From assembly GCF_040712315.1 (NCBI RefSeq), contig NC_134017.1:28875273-28939272 (forward strand): 64,000 nucleotides of DNA, in the 5' to 3' direction. Position 1 is the first letter of the stretch; the number at the start of each line of letters is the position of its first letter. A program made the translations under genes and the position numbers. This document shows positions 32,739 to 44,327 of the stretch, piece by piece. The notes under the pieces were generated by a model. It was not told the DNA's origin and searched no databases. It saw only the letters and a program-made list of their open reading frames with translations. The stretch comes from Castanea sativa. Taxonomy: Eukaryota; Streptophyta; Magnoliopsida; Fagales; Fagaceae.

Positions 32739-33606
32739 GAAGTGAACTTGGTGTACAGGACTTCTATTCCTAATGTAATTAAGAACAAGAGTGTCAGGCA
32801 GCAAAGCTTTATATATAAAGCATATTGTGTGCATGTATTTCATGTAGAGAGATTTAGAGAGAGACTGAAGAGTGAAACACAAATTTGAAGCTGACTGAAG
32901 GAAAAAGAATAGTGCTTTATGTGGCACTGAGGAAAAAAGAAAATGTGATTTTTATTTTGCTCAAGACACACAAGGAAGATAAATTTGGAGTTTTCTCTAG
33001 GATGATTATTTGAGTGCTACAACTATTGAGAGTTGAAGTATTCAGAGTGGAAAATCTTAATACCAGGTTTTGTGATGAGGTTGTATTTGTTCTTAGAGGT
33101 ATTATTGTATTTTCTCAATTTATTATGAACTCAGGTTTTGGTTATCACTTGAGTGTTGTAATCTCTATTTCATTATAGTGGATTGATCGAATTTTTCCAG
33201 TGGTTTTTATCGCTTCCATCGATTTCTATTTTCTCTATTGCTTGGATTATATTTAATTTAATTCACATGTTGACAGAAATTTATCCCAACAACCTGTTTC
33301 CTATCTTGAGTTACAAAAAGAAACAAGCAAACCCTTAATCTTAGTTTTGAGTAGTGCGAGCAGATTAATTTCATGTCTATGAATTGAAATTTTGTATATA
33401 TCATATACATTTGCTGGTCTATTTTTTTGCCTTTTTCCTCAACCAATTGTTTTTTTTTTCTTTCTTAAATGTTTATATCTCTCTATTAGTCTTTAAAAAT
33501 ACAGTTTGTGCGTTCTTGTTCAAGTTTGTGATACAGAATTTATACAAAATTAACTTCGTGAATTAGTTCAAGATGCTAAAGTTTACGTTTTTGCTTTCTT
33601 ACTCAG

Positions 33607-34194
33607 ATTTCCTTTACTCCCGAGGAGTTAAGTAAAGATCTATCAATTCTTCCAATTGCAACTGTTGAGCATTTGGAGTTGGGGAATGTTCCTATAATGC
33701 AAGACTATACAGCTCTTTTAGATGGCTTATTATGGAGTTGTCATCCAAAAGTTCTGTTGATACGTGCAGATTCAGAAAGCAAGGAATTCAAAAATGTGAG
33801 TGAAAATTTTTTAGCGAGGAGAAAAGGGCTTTAAATGTATAATTGAGAAATTTTTTACTTGGGACTGTGTAACTGTTTTGCTTAGTATTATTTTTGTTTT
33901 TCTCATCATTTTATGTATTGTGCATTGTAGTTATTATCTGAGACACTAGTTATCAGAGAAGAAGAGCCAAAATGCTGCGGTGATAGTCACATGAAGTGTT
34001 GGAGGCATTACTTAAAAGCTGTCAAGTCAGAACCATACTTGGATGGGATGGAGTATGTAAAGGTTTGTCATTGTGATGCTTTATCTGATTCAATTTCAGC
34101 TCTTGAAATATGCCACGGAATATTGTTTAATTTTAGAATGGATATTGTTGACACAGGAGTGCACATGGGACATGTAAAAAAGACCATTCTATAG
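33607..34194 (+). pseudogene. F-box/LRR gene 2, exons 2 and 3
   Basis: Exon 2 (33607-33795) follows an ACTCAG acceptor and reads ISFTPEELSKDLSIL to KEFKN before GTGAG. Exon 3 (33931-34194) follows TTGTAG and reads through EEEPKCCGDSHMKCWRHYL to a TAA. Both are phase 0 and collinear with exons 2 and 3 of copy 1, so they belong to the ATG at 23377. Intron 1 would be 24585-33606, about 9 kb, almost all transposon. These exons have no stops; the only clear lesion of gene 2 is the exon 1 deletion. The Cys-rich C-terminal block is a family feature whose role I do not know. Confidence 0.83.
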
Positions 34195-34699
34195 AAGCCT
34201 ACAAAGATCACTAATATCGATCTAAATCCAAAGAAGTTGGAGTCAGCATTTTTTGGGTCATTTTCAAAGTTAATTCTCAAACAGTGTGTGGAGGATTTTA
34301 TGGCTGTTTTACTACGGTCAGCATAATGTACTCAGGAAACTGTGTATCTATTTGGTTTCCCAAAGTGTATTTTTTTCAATTCCGAAGTTTGTTAATGTCT
34401 TTGTTCCAAGTTGGTCCTATCTAAGTTTGTAACCTCGTGTATGGATGAAAAGTAGAGAAAATGAATATTGTGTTATTTTTAGTATTTGGTTTGTGAGAAG
34501 AAGGATGTCTTCTTGTCGTACTCCTAAGTCCTATCCTTCGGTGGATTCCGATAGGTAGCAATTTCTTTCTTTGTATCCATTACTTTGTATTTCTTGGTGG
34601 ATTCTTTTATGTGGTGAACTTATCTATACCTTATCAGCGTGTACTTTGTCTTTCCTTTTAATTCTTCAAAACAAATCTAGCATTAATTGCTAGCCTGTT
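34195..34699. other. 3' flank of F-box gene 2
   Basis: Non-coding. It is similar in part to the flank after 18070 (GATGAA-AGTAGAGA-AATGAATA), so the original duplication of the two genes included downstream sequence. Confidence 0.5.
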
Positions 34700-35745
34700 G
34701 GCGGAGCCACATTGGGGCCGAAGGGGGCCTTAATTAGCCCCCCAAATATTTTAAAAAAAAAATTAGAATATATGCATTTATACATCTGAGATCTGAAATA
34801 TATGAAAACCAATCTCCCAATATATAATTCTTCAAAAAAAAAGAAAAAAATCTCCCAATATAAGTTCCCGGCCCCCCAATCTCACCATTAAATTTATCTT
34901 CCTTTCTAACTTTTCGTTAAAAATAAACACAAATAATTATCTGGACATCAATACAATAGCTCTTTTTTAGATACGTTGCGCACACAACATTTTTACAACA
35001 AATCTTATATAACAGATTTTTATTTATTATTTTTAAACTGTAGATTCAAATTAGGACTAGTAACAATTTATCAACTATAATTTATTATAAAAATATTGTG
35101 AACGTAACATTTCTCTTATTTTTCAACTATGATTTATTGTAAAAGTATTATGAACTTAAAATTTTTCTTATTTTTTCAAGTATTACGTATACAACATTTT
35201 TATAAGAATTATCTCGTAAAATAAGGGAGACAAGAAGGAGTTTCAGACTTCCTCACTCGAAAAAAAATTAGCTTACTTTGGAATTAATGGTGGAAGGAGG
35301 CTGTGTTCTGTGCACTTGTCTCCTTTGTCTTCAAAAGACAATACAAGTTGATTTGCATTTCGACTAATAGGCAACCTATTCAACACCCATAAGTGAGTCT
35401 TTTTTACTCTTTTCAGTTTTTTTCCTTCCGCTCTCACTCTCTCAAGCTTCCATCATTTTCTCAGTTTTTCTCAATCATCTCTGAGTCTGATTAGCTTTTT
35501 CTACTTTCCTTAATAGTTGCTTTATTCTAGAGTTTCTTAGATTGTTAAGCTCAATTTCCTTCCAATTATAACCTCCACGGATCCACGTGTGTGGTTAAAA
35601 AAATTAGACACTTCAAAAGCTAAACACTATTTATTCTATTTTATCTACTCCCTATGTGTGATGTGAATCCTCTTCAATTCCTCTTTATTTTTTCTAATTT
35701 TTTTTAGAAGATGCTTTTTTATAGTAATTCTTTTGTTGAATTGTA

Positions 35746-35750
<5 letters not shown>

Positions 35751-35796
<46 letters not shown>

Positions 35797-35840
35797 GTAT
35801 GTATAACGATCATCAAAAAAAATATATATATATATATATG
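35751..35840. repeat. (AT)n and (GTAT)n microsatellites
   Basis: An AT dinucleotide run of about 34 bp, then five GTAT units, then a second short AT run. The open frame over it on the minus strand (poly Tyr-Ile) is an artefact. Confidence 0.9.
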
Positions 35841-35955
35841 TATAACATATAAATTGCCTAGTATATCATATAAGTATATAACCATAAGTCTATGTAAACA
35901 AATAACTTCACAAAAAATTTGACATCTCTTTAAGTGGCAAGTTATTAATGGTTGG

Positions 35956-36799
35956 TGTAAGGACACAAGTCGAACCTTCAATCCACAATTAAATGGGAAT
36001 GGGCTTGAAAGACCTTTTGTAATAAATTTGTAGAGAGTGGGCTTGAAATCTAAATTTTAAGGGTGGTTCAAACAACAAAAAATAAACGAGCCTCGGGCCC
36101 AATGGCACAAACAAGAAATCAACTATAAGAATATGAATGAAAAACTCTTCCTCAGACACAATCCGAGGATAGTTTATAGTATTGCTTCTCAAGGGTGATT
36201 ACAATTATAGATCGTTAGATTATCATATACTATTGTCTTTCTTCTCCAAAGAAAGAGTCTCTCCTCTTTCGAAGGTCTTTCCCCTTATTTATACTCCCTC
36301 TTCTCCCCTTTATCATCCTCCACCTCATGGTTATAACGCTGGCTTTGGATACTTGTCCCATCAAATTTCCCCGAATTCCTCTAGGATCAGGGACCAAGTT
36401 CCAAACCTCATGCCCAGGTCACCTTCCTCCATTAATGCAGTCAGTATATCAATTGCAGAGTTTTTAATGTGTGGGCGATGGTAGCAGCTTTACCTTAGAT
36501 ATTCCACCACTCTTCTATTGTCTTCCACGTGTACTGTATCTTCCCGTAGCCATAAGATTGTTTATAACATAGCTTTGGGGATATTAAACCTCCTTCCTAT
36601 GACCTCGGCTTTAATATCCGAGGATTAACATCTTCCTCGGATGCAATTGTTCACTCTTTTATCACATCTTTACCTGGTATTTTCTTTATGAGGTACACTA
36701 GTATACTCCTAGATCGTTTGATGTCCTCGGATTGGGTTTTTTGCCCAATAGACTTTGTTGGGCCATCCTTTATAAGTTACTGGGCCCAATGTCCCTACA
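35956..36799 (-). mobile_element. Second solo LTR of the element-3 family
   Basis: An 844-bp unit TGTAAGGAC...GTCCCTACA with the perfect 5-bp duplication GTTGG (35951-35955 and 36800-36804). It shares GGGCTTGAAA, AATAAATTTGTAGAGAG and CCGAGGAT motifs with 20691-21523 and 53212-53942. The minus strand has TATAAATA near 36286-36294. The paired motif CCTCGG ... CCGAGG occurs near 36604-36625. Confidence 0.88.
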
Positions 36800-37455
36800 G
36801 TTGGTAATAAAATAATATCAATAGTTGGTCCACAAAAAAAATCAATAAAAACTTACCAACTCAACTATTTTAAAAATTATATAGGGGAAGGGGGATGAGA
36901 TAAATAAATACACTCACACGCCAACACCAAAACTATTTATGTGTATGCGTGTGTTTCTCAAAAAAAAAAAAAAAACTATTTTAAAAATTTTCTCAAAAAC
37001 TATTATAAGAAAAGCTATAAAAAATTATTATGTTTGTAGTATTGCTCATCATATAAATATAAAATGTAATATTTGATTAGATATTTAAATTTTTTAGATA
37101 TTTAAATTATATATTATACTTAATAATATATAATTTAATTTTAAAATCTAAATTTATGGAAAAATTAAATATTATTGATTTATATAAACTTATAGAGTAA
37201 TTAAACTCAACACTAAAACATTCAACACTCCGTTATCCGCACCCTACAACTACATTGAGAAAAAAAAATATTTCATTTTCTAGTCGCCCCCCCCCCCTAC
37301 CACGACACAAAATCCTAGCTCTGCTAGTGACTTGTTCAACTCTTCCAATTGGGGTTGAATTCTCTACAATTGTAAGGAAGAAAAAAAAAAAGCTTGTGCA
37401 GTAAGTTAATGATCAATCTACATTTGTTTTTGCATATAATTTTTTTTAAGAATTA

Positions 37456-37594
37456 GAGTCTGTTTGGTAATGTTGTTCTAGTAACGTTGTTTGTATTTTT
37501 TGAAAATACATGTGGGTAAAAAAGTGTGAAAATACATGTAATATTGTTTAAATACTAAAAATTGTTGTTTAAACTCACCAACCAAACATCCCCT
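37456..37594. mobile_element. Small hAT-like MITE
   Basis: About 140 bp between AGTCTGTTTGGTAATG and CAACCAAACATCCCC, imperfect inverted ends. The interior has repeated AAAATACATGT words. It is non-coding. Confidence 0.45.
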
Positions 37595-37707
37595 TAATCT
37601 TTAGAAAATATTATTTGAAAGTGAGGCTTTTCAGTTTTGTTTACAAAAATCATTAGTATTTTATGTAAACATAGGATGGCACAAGGACGAGTGAGATAAT
37701 TATTAGG

Positions 37708-37830
37708 GGTAATTACACATAACACACCTGTAGTTTGGGTGAAAATCACTTTGCCTACCCGTGATTTGATTAGTATCACTTAACCCACCTGTGATATGTT
37801 TCCGTCAATCTTCGTAACCCACATCAGTGC
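37708..37830 (+). repeat. MULE left terminal inverted repeat region
   Basis: The text GTAATTACACATAACACACC, then TGTAGTTTGGGTGAAAATCAC, recalls MULE ends that often carry the transposase promoter. Without the right partner, its length cannot be measured. Confidence 0.55.
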
Positions 37831-38423
37831 CAGCCATTACAAAAACACCTCTTAACCCCAAAACACAACATAACGTGGATCAAAACACCCAAAACTCAAA
37901 AAAAAAAAAAAATTAAGAGAGAGACCTGTGGTGAGATCAATGTGTTCTTCATGGTTTGGAGTGTCTAGAGGGAGAGAAAACACAAGTTTCGCAACATTGA
38001 AGCTAGGGAAGGCATGTGTGACTGCTGTTGATCTGTATTTGGGTTCTTGATGGCATTTTTGTTAAATTTTCTCAAAATTGGTGTATGTTAAATGTGCATT
38101 TTGCTATTTATATGAATAATCGCTTAGGATGTAGCTAATGTATTGCTATGGTTGTTTATATAATGCGTATACCTGAAAGAATCAAGTTTATTTGTCAATG
38201 ATTACACTTGTTTGTGAACTGTGGGTAGTGTGGTCCCTATGAATTTGTTAGGAATCTGGTTTTGCATGTGCTTTATGTGGTCCTTTGTCCGTATGTTGTC
38301 TCTCAACAATAAAACCAATTTTAAATGAAAACAAAACAGCACTATGTTTAGCTTGTTGTCTCTTTTGGCTTATTGTCATTTTTGCATGTCAATGTGTAAA
38401 CAAACTACTTATTTTAATTGCAG

Positions 38424-41400
38424 ATGGTAGACTTCATATTTGACATTGAAATTCATGTTGGGCGATGTTTTGTGGAGGACCCACCCCTTATATATGTGGG
38501 TAGGTTTGTACATACATTGACAAAAACTAACCCTAACAAGTTGAGTTTCTTTGCAATTCAAGATTTATGTCATCTAGTTGGTGCTCCTAAAGAACACAGT
38601 AGATATAGGTATTTACTTCCTAAAGGTTGTCTAGAGGATGATTTAAGGGCCATAGAAACAGATGCAGATGTGGTGAACATGACTACCTTTCATAGGGCAT
38701 GGCTAGCTAACAAAATCATAATCTATACTAACATAGATGTGGAGCCACTAGCAGTTGAGCATCCTGATGGAGGGGGAGTGACAAATGATGGTGTAGGTGC
38801 TGATGGAGGAGGAGTGGCAGATAATGGTGTAGGTGGTGATGTAAGTGGTGTAGGTGGTGATGGAGGGGTGGATGAAATAGATTTAGAGAGTGATTATGAT
38901 GAAGATGACAAGAATGATACAGAAGAAGATGTTGAGGATGTTGAGGTTGGTGCAAGAGTTGCAGAACAACATGTTGAGGTTGGTGCAAGGGTTGAAGAAC
39001 AGAATGTTGAAGGAGATGATGATGATGATTGGCTATATGAAGGCCTAGAGGGGGATGACTTTGGTGATGACATATTTGCTGCTCCAACCTTAGCTCCCTA
39101 AGGTTCTGCTCCCAATACAGCCCTAGAATCAAGCAATGCACCCCATGCAGACCCTGAGTGGGCTGAGCCAGCTCTTGAGGATGACTTGGTAAGCATGGAT
39201 GGGTCTGATGATGAGCACGTACCTGAGCAGCCAGAGTTTAATGCTTAGAGTGACAAGAGAAATGTTGTACTGAAGAAGAAGATGAAGTTGCCTAATGCAA
39301 AGGTGTTTAGAGCTACTTTGAGGGAGTATGCAATTAAAAAACCTATTGACATCAAACTCAAGCTTAATGAGAGGACCAAGATACCAGTTCACTGCAAGAA
39401 TGGGTATGGATGGAGATGTTATGCATCTCAAATAAGTGGAGATCTAACATTTCAGATTAAGACCTTGACTGATAATTGTACTTGCCCCAAGTCTTTTAAA
39501 AATAGCCAAGCAACATCGCAACATCAGCTTATGTTGCTAAGAGGTTCATTAAGGATTTTAGCAAAACTCCAAAGTGGGAGGTGAGTGGTGTACACAACCA
39601 TGTGATGCAAAATTTGTCTGTTGACCTAAGTGTAAACCAATTGTTTAGGTCAAAGAGAAAGGCAAAGGATTTGATCAATGGAGATGAGCAACTGCAATAT
39701 GGTATCCTTAGGGACTATGCACAAATGATAAACACTATAGACAAGGGGAGTAGGGTTATACTGCAGACAGAAATAGTGGATGAGACTTCCCAACCAAAAT
39801 TTAAGAGGATGTATGTTAGGTTCAATGCTCAGAATGTAGGATTTTTAGGTGGATGCAGGCCATTTGTAGGTTTAAATGGTTGTCACATAAAGCACAGATT
39901 TGGTGGGCAAATCTTATCTGCCACTACCAAGGATGCAAATGACAACATTTATCTAGTAGCCATGGCTGTTGTGGAACAAGAAAACAAGGAGTCTTAGATA
40001 TGGTTTTTGGAAATTTTAGCTGATGATATAGGGAGACCAGAGGAGCTTCAGTTGGTCTTCATTTCTGATAGGCAAAAGGTATGCAAGTTTTGTTCAGTTA
40101 TACTTAAATGGTTTACTTTGTTTGCTGAACTAACTTGTTTTGTTTGTTTGTTTGGTTATTTGCAAGGGCTTATACCTGCAATAGAGACACTATTCCCTAT
40201 TGTGGAGCATAGATTCTGTGTGAAACACATCTACAACAATTTCAAAGTAGATCACAAGGGATTGGAGCTGATGGATGCACTGTGGAGGTGTGTTGCTACC
40301 ACAACAGTAAGGGAGTTTGAGAGATGCATGCAGTACATAAAGGATTTGGATGAAAAGGCATATGAATATCTTGCAAACATTGCACCTGCACAGTGGGAAA
40401 GGTCACGCTTCACTCCTAGGGCCTTAACAGATTGTTTGGTAAATAACTTAAGTGAGTCTTTTAACTCAATCAAATTAAAGTCTAGGGACAAGCCTATCTT
40501 GGCAATGTTCGAGTGGATTAGGGTTAGACTTATGACTAGGATTTACACCAAAAGGGAAGGGATAGAGAAGTATACTGGAAAGTTGTATCCAAGCATACAA
40601 GATAAGTTGGAGACATTGAAGGTTGAAAGCAAGCCATTTAGTGCTACCCCAGCTGGTAATTTCTTTTATGAGGTAGCCAGTCAGTACGAGAGGCATGTAG
40701 TTGATCTTGTTAAGAAGACATGCAGCTGTAGGTATTGGGATCTAAATGGCATTCCATGCAAACATGCCATAATAGCCATTTACATAAACATTGAGACACC
40801 AGAAGCCTACACCCACCAATGTTACCACAAAGAAACTTACATGGAGATATACAAGGAGGTACTTCCTCCCATGCCTTACCAGTTAGAATGGGATGAGACT
40901 GGACAGCCTGCTCCCATAGCACCTCACATATACAAACCACCAGACAGGCCACCCAAGCAAAGAAAGAGGGCTCTTGATGAGCCTAAGAACCCTTACAAAG
41001 CAAGTAGGCAGCTGAATAGACTTGTAAGTTGTGGGAAATGCAAAAAGGAATGGCATAACTCAAGAGCGTGCAAGGCTGACATCACTGGGGAGACACCATG
41101 GCAGAGGAGACAGAGGCTTGAAAGAGAAAAAGTTGTAAGTAATTGAGATTTAAATGGAAAAAAAGAACTTGTTTTTAAACTTTCAAAGGTATTAATGTAT
41201 TGAAACTAGGTTTTGTTGCAGGAAAGGGGAGGGGTGCTTACACCTAGTACCAGATCTGGATCTGCACCTCAAGCTACACCCCAGCCACCATCCCAGTAGC
41301 CTACCCATACTTACAACATGAGGTATGCCACTCAGCCTTCATCCTCACAACAAGGAAATCAAGCTTCACAGTAAGGAAATCAAGCTAGGCCATCTCACAT

Positions 41401-41678
41401 AAAAGCAGGATGGTTCTCTTCCTCACAGCCAGAGTTTCACACACCTATGGAGACATGGGAGACCCTACCAAGTTCTTCACAGGTAACTTAGTTGAGTTAC
41501 CTCTTTCCTAGATGGTTGTCTAGACTGGGCTATTTTTTAACAAGTGGATATATTTTTTATTTTGTAGCCTTCACCTACAAATAGGAGCACTGGTGGTTTG
41601 AGGACTAAAGGACAGCTTGCTGTACAAAGGCCACCAAAAATGAATTCAGTGGGTGGAAAGAGTAAAGGCAAGAAATGA
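38424..41678 (+). pseudogene. MULE transposase (mudrA-like), broken
   Basis: It begins with ATG 38424, directly after a TTGCAG acceptor (MVDFIFDIEIHVGRCF). In order: an N-terminal domain, a Gly/Asp/Glu-rich acidic stretch (38760-39070), a MuDR DNA-binding region (about 39290-39510), then the MULE domain with GLNGCHIKHRFGG (usual DGCH, so the first catalytic Asp is Asn) and ISDRQK. It ends with a SWIM zinc finger CSCRYWDLNGIPCKH (40721-40765) and a CCHC knuckle CGKCKKEWHNSRAC (41030-41071). Later exons are about 41222-41482 and 41568-41678. Lesions: TAA near 39099, TAG near 39246, an exact 8-bp duplication GCAACATC at 39510-39525 shifting the frame, TAG at 39995-39997 for Trp, and stops in exon 41222-41482. 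Confidence 0.87.
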
Positions 41679-41959
41679 AGCTAGTGGGTATGCATGCCAG
41701 CATTGAGAGTAAAGCTAGTGGGAACATGCCAGCTAGTGTTTTTTGCTGAGACCACTGTTGGCTTTTTGTAATTATCAATTAGTGTAATATACAATCACCT
41801 ATATATAATTATCATATATATATATATATATGTAGCTGACCTTGGAATGTGCTTTTTTGTAATTTCCTAGAGGTTAAGGTACAATACACTCCAGGTTGTT
41901 ATTATAGTATGAAATTTTGTGGTATAATATGGAAGTTGTGGTATTATGGTATGCAAGTT

Positions 41960-42290
41960 GTGTTATTTATTCAATTCAGTTTGTATGGAACATTATTTGT
42001 CCAAAACAGTTTGTATAGAACATTATTTGTCCAAACAAGATTATATTGAAGTTTTATTATTGCTGCTACAAATTGTGACCAAGTAGATTTTTCCAATACA
42101 GAGTTTATGGAAGTTGTTATTGTGAAATGGTTGTTATGGTATGTGCAGGTAATTGTATGGAACATTATTTGTCCAAACCGGATTATATGGAAGCTTATTT
42201 ATTGCTACTACAAACTGTGTCCAAGTAGATTTTTCCAATACAGAGTGTATGGAAGTTGTTATTGTGGAATGGTTGTTATGGTATGCACAA
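41960..42290 (+). repeat. Tandem repeat in the MULE 3' region, period about 142 bp
   Basis: AAGTAGATTTTTCCAATACAG occurs at 42081 and 42223, and TGGAACATTATTTGTCCAAA occurs three times between 41980 and 42180. One full repeat plus partial units lies after the transposase stop. Confidence 0.8.
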
Positions 42291-42469
42291 AAAAAAACTC
42301 AATAATTGACCAATTCTTTGTTCATTGACACATCAAAACATTACATCAGTAGGCTAGTGCTATTACAATGCAAATTCATTAACACCATTGTCATAACTAT
42401 CTCTACTAACCAATTAACTACTTCAAGGCAACAACCTCAGTCTCTTCACTCTAGAGAGCTCAATTGAGC

Positions 42470-42832
42470 CAAAACACAACAACAACAACAACAACAACAA
42501 CATAACAATAACAAAAAAGATCCATGACAAAATGCATGCAAACTTCTGCATTCTCTGCTTCTCTTCAGCAAACATGGTCTTTTCCTTAGCTTTTACACAT
42601 ATAGCTCGAGTCTTTCTCTCCCTTTCCTTAGCTTTGGCTTCCTCTTCAAGAGTCTATTCTGCCATTTGCCTAGCCTCTTCTGTCGTGTCCAGAGCTATAT
42701 AACCTCAAGAGGAAAGTGGACCAATTACACCAATGCCTCCATTGTAAGGCTCAGATAAGGGAAAAGAGGACTTCCACCCCAAACGAGAGTTCCAGCTATG
42801 AGGATGACAGAAGTTATCGACTGTAGACACTC
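42470..42832 (-). pseudogene. Possible second MULE gene: charged helix plus C-terminal membrane segment
   Basis: The minus strand reads DTTEEARQMAE-stop-TLEEEAKAKERERKTRA, then EEKQRMQKF and a hydrophobic run LSWIFFVIVM with seven Leu, coded by a CAA/TTG microsatellite. It lies convergent to the transposase, the arrangement of mudrA/mudrB-type elements. The helix-plus-membrane tail resembles GRF zinc-finger-type small proteins found near plant MULEs, but no GRF finger is visible. The single stop could be a former CAG. Confidence 0.3.
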
Positions 42833-44327
42833 GATTTTGCACCAATGATTTAATCAAGAAAGATAACTGAAATGACCATCCATGTACTCCAAAAATCATG
42901 ATTACATTACATGCATCAATTTGTTCTTGCATTACATGCATCAATTATTCATTGCATATCATAAAAATAATCTTGAGATTCTGACGGTAGCAGTGGTGTG
43001 TCCGGTTTCTAAATCGGACCATCGGATCAAAAGATATCGCATGATCAAGTTTACACGGTCAACATGCATTGTGTCTAAGAAGAGTCGACCACGCACAATA
43101 AATTTAAATTAATTCTGATTGGTTAAACAATTAAAATTAATTAAATAATTTTGTGATTGACTGATAATTAGTGTTTAAATAGGGTTGCATGCATATAAAT
43201 AAAATGGATGATTGGATAACAATAAAATTGTGAATAATCTAAATTTTAGAAAGATTTATTTTAAGGAATTTATCTACAAGATAATTTTTCCTAAAAATTC
43301 TAAATTATCCAGAAAAGAGATAAAAAAAAAAAAATCATAGACTAAGGATGAAAACACGTCTAGGTACAAGGACTGGATCAAAAAACCCTAGAAAGAGAGT
43401 CCAAAATACACCCGAACACGAAAGTGTGTTCAGCGTCCAAAAGCACCATTTGGCACTTTTGGAGTGCCGAACAACACTTTAAAAGTGTCTGATAACGCCT
43501 TAAAATGTATACTTGTTATATATTTATGTGGGCATTATCTCCTAATTACTATGCTTAATTTTTATAATTAAGCCATGATTTGCATTAGTCCCTATTATTT
43601 ATCTTTACATAATTTCTTGAATAAGATGCCATTCATTATGTGTAATTTTTTACTTTTAGGAAATCATGTGAGAAAGATGAGTTTACAGGAATTTGTGAGA
43701 GAATGGAGGCCAAACTAGAATTAAAGTAAAGCTAAAGGACCATGCTTAAATGTCTAAGGAGGCGCATCTAGAGTGCTTGGATCATCTACCATGATTGGAA
43801 GCTTTAAATAAGGAAAGAAATCAAAGAGGCAAAATCTGAAAAGGGAAAATTTGATTTGAGCATTGATCAATATCTTGGGAGTACCTCTCTCCTCAAAACT
43901 CCAATTTACACAAGGCTAGATGGGTTGGAACCGTGACTTAAATATCTAAAACTTTCTAGTTTTGATTTTTTCAAAATTCTCAATTTTTGAAGGCCGAAAT
44001 TAACTCACAACTTACCACTGTAAACCTGGACAGAAATTAAAATAGTAAAAGTTTTATTTTCTTTGGACACATAGACGTCAGGGTTTTGGAAGGGAGGCTG
44101 GTAGAACGAATTTTGGTAGAAAAAACCTTGTATTTTTATTTCTCTAATGGCAGCCTAAACTCTTTGCTATGGCTAGGGGTTATGTTTCTTTTATACGATA
44201 TGAATATTCAATGTGATTCTTTCTAGGATTTTATCAACATTTTTGATTGTTCAATTAGATTTCTTTTGATGTATTAGTTCTTCCATGATTTCAATAAGTT
44301 CGATCATGTTTTTCTTATTTTTTTTTA
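42833..44327 (+). other. LTR-like sequence, unclassified
   Basis: It starts TGTAGACACTCGATTTTGC, an LTR-style beginning, directly after the MULE remnant, and is non-coding throughout. The right end is lost where element 2 sequence begins within a codon series at about 44328. I could not find a second copy in the window or a target duplication. Confidence 0.35.

Larger units (their letters stand above)
34700..37330. mobile_element. Possible TIR element containing a solo LTR
   Basis: The left edge GGCGGAGCCACATTGGGGCC and the right edge, read inverted as AGCAGAGCTAGGATTTTGTG, are loosely similar G-rich ends. Both are followed inward by a C-run or G-run and AT-rich filler. The interior has no coding sequence but contains an 844-bp solo LTR and simple repeats. 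The ends are too diverged for certainty. Confidence 0.3.
37708..42832 (+). mobile_element. Mutator-like element (MULE), decayed
   Basis: The left end GGGGTAATTACACATAACACACC is a typical long-TIR MULE start, followed by a multi-exon mudrA-type transposase (38424-41678), a tandem repeat and a possible convergent second gene. No matching right TIR is visible; the element seems cut where TGTAGACACTCG begins at 42833. The catalytic domain is mutated, so it cannot move itself. Confidence 0.75.

Noticed and set aside
35694..35981. 95-codon minus-strand open frame with a Tyr/Ile run
   Set aside because: The run is an AT microsatellite; the rest has no resemblance to a protein.
38728..39141. His/Leu-rich open frame on the minus strand
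   Set aside because: It is the mirror of the Gly/Asp/Glu-rich stretch of the MULE transposase, not an independent gene.
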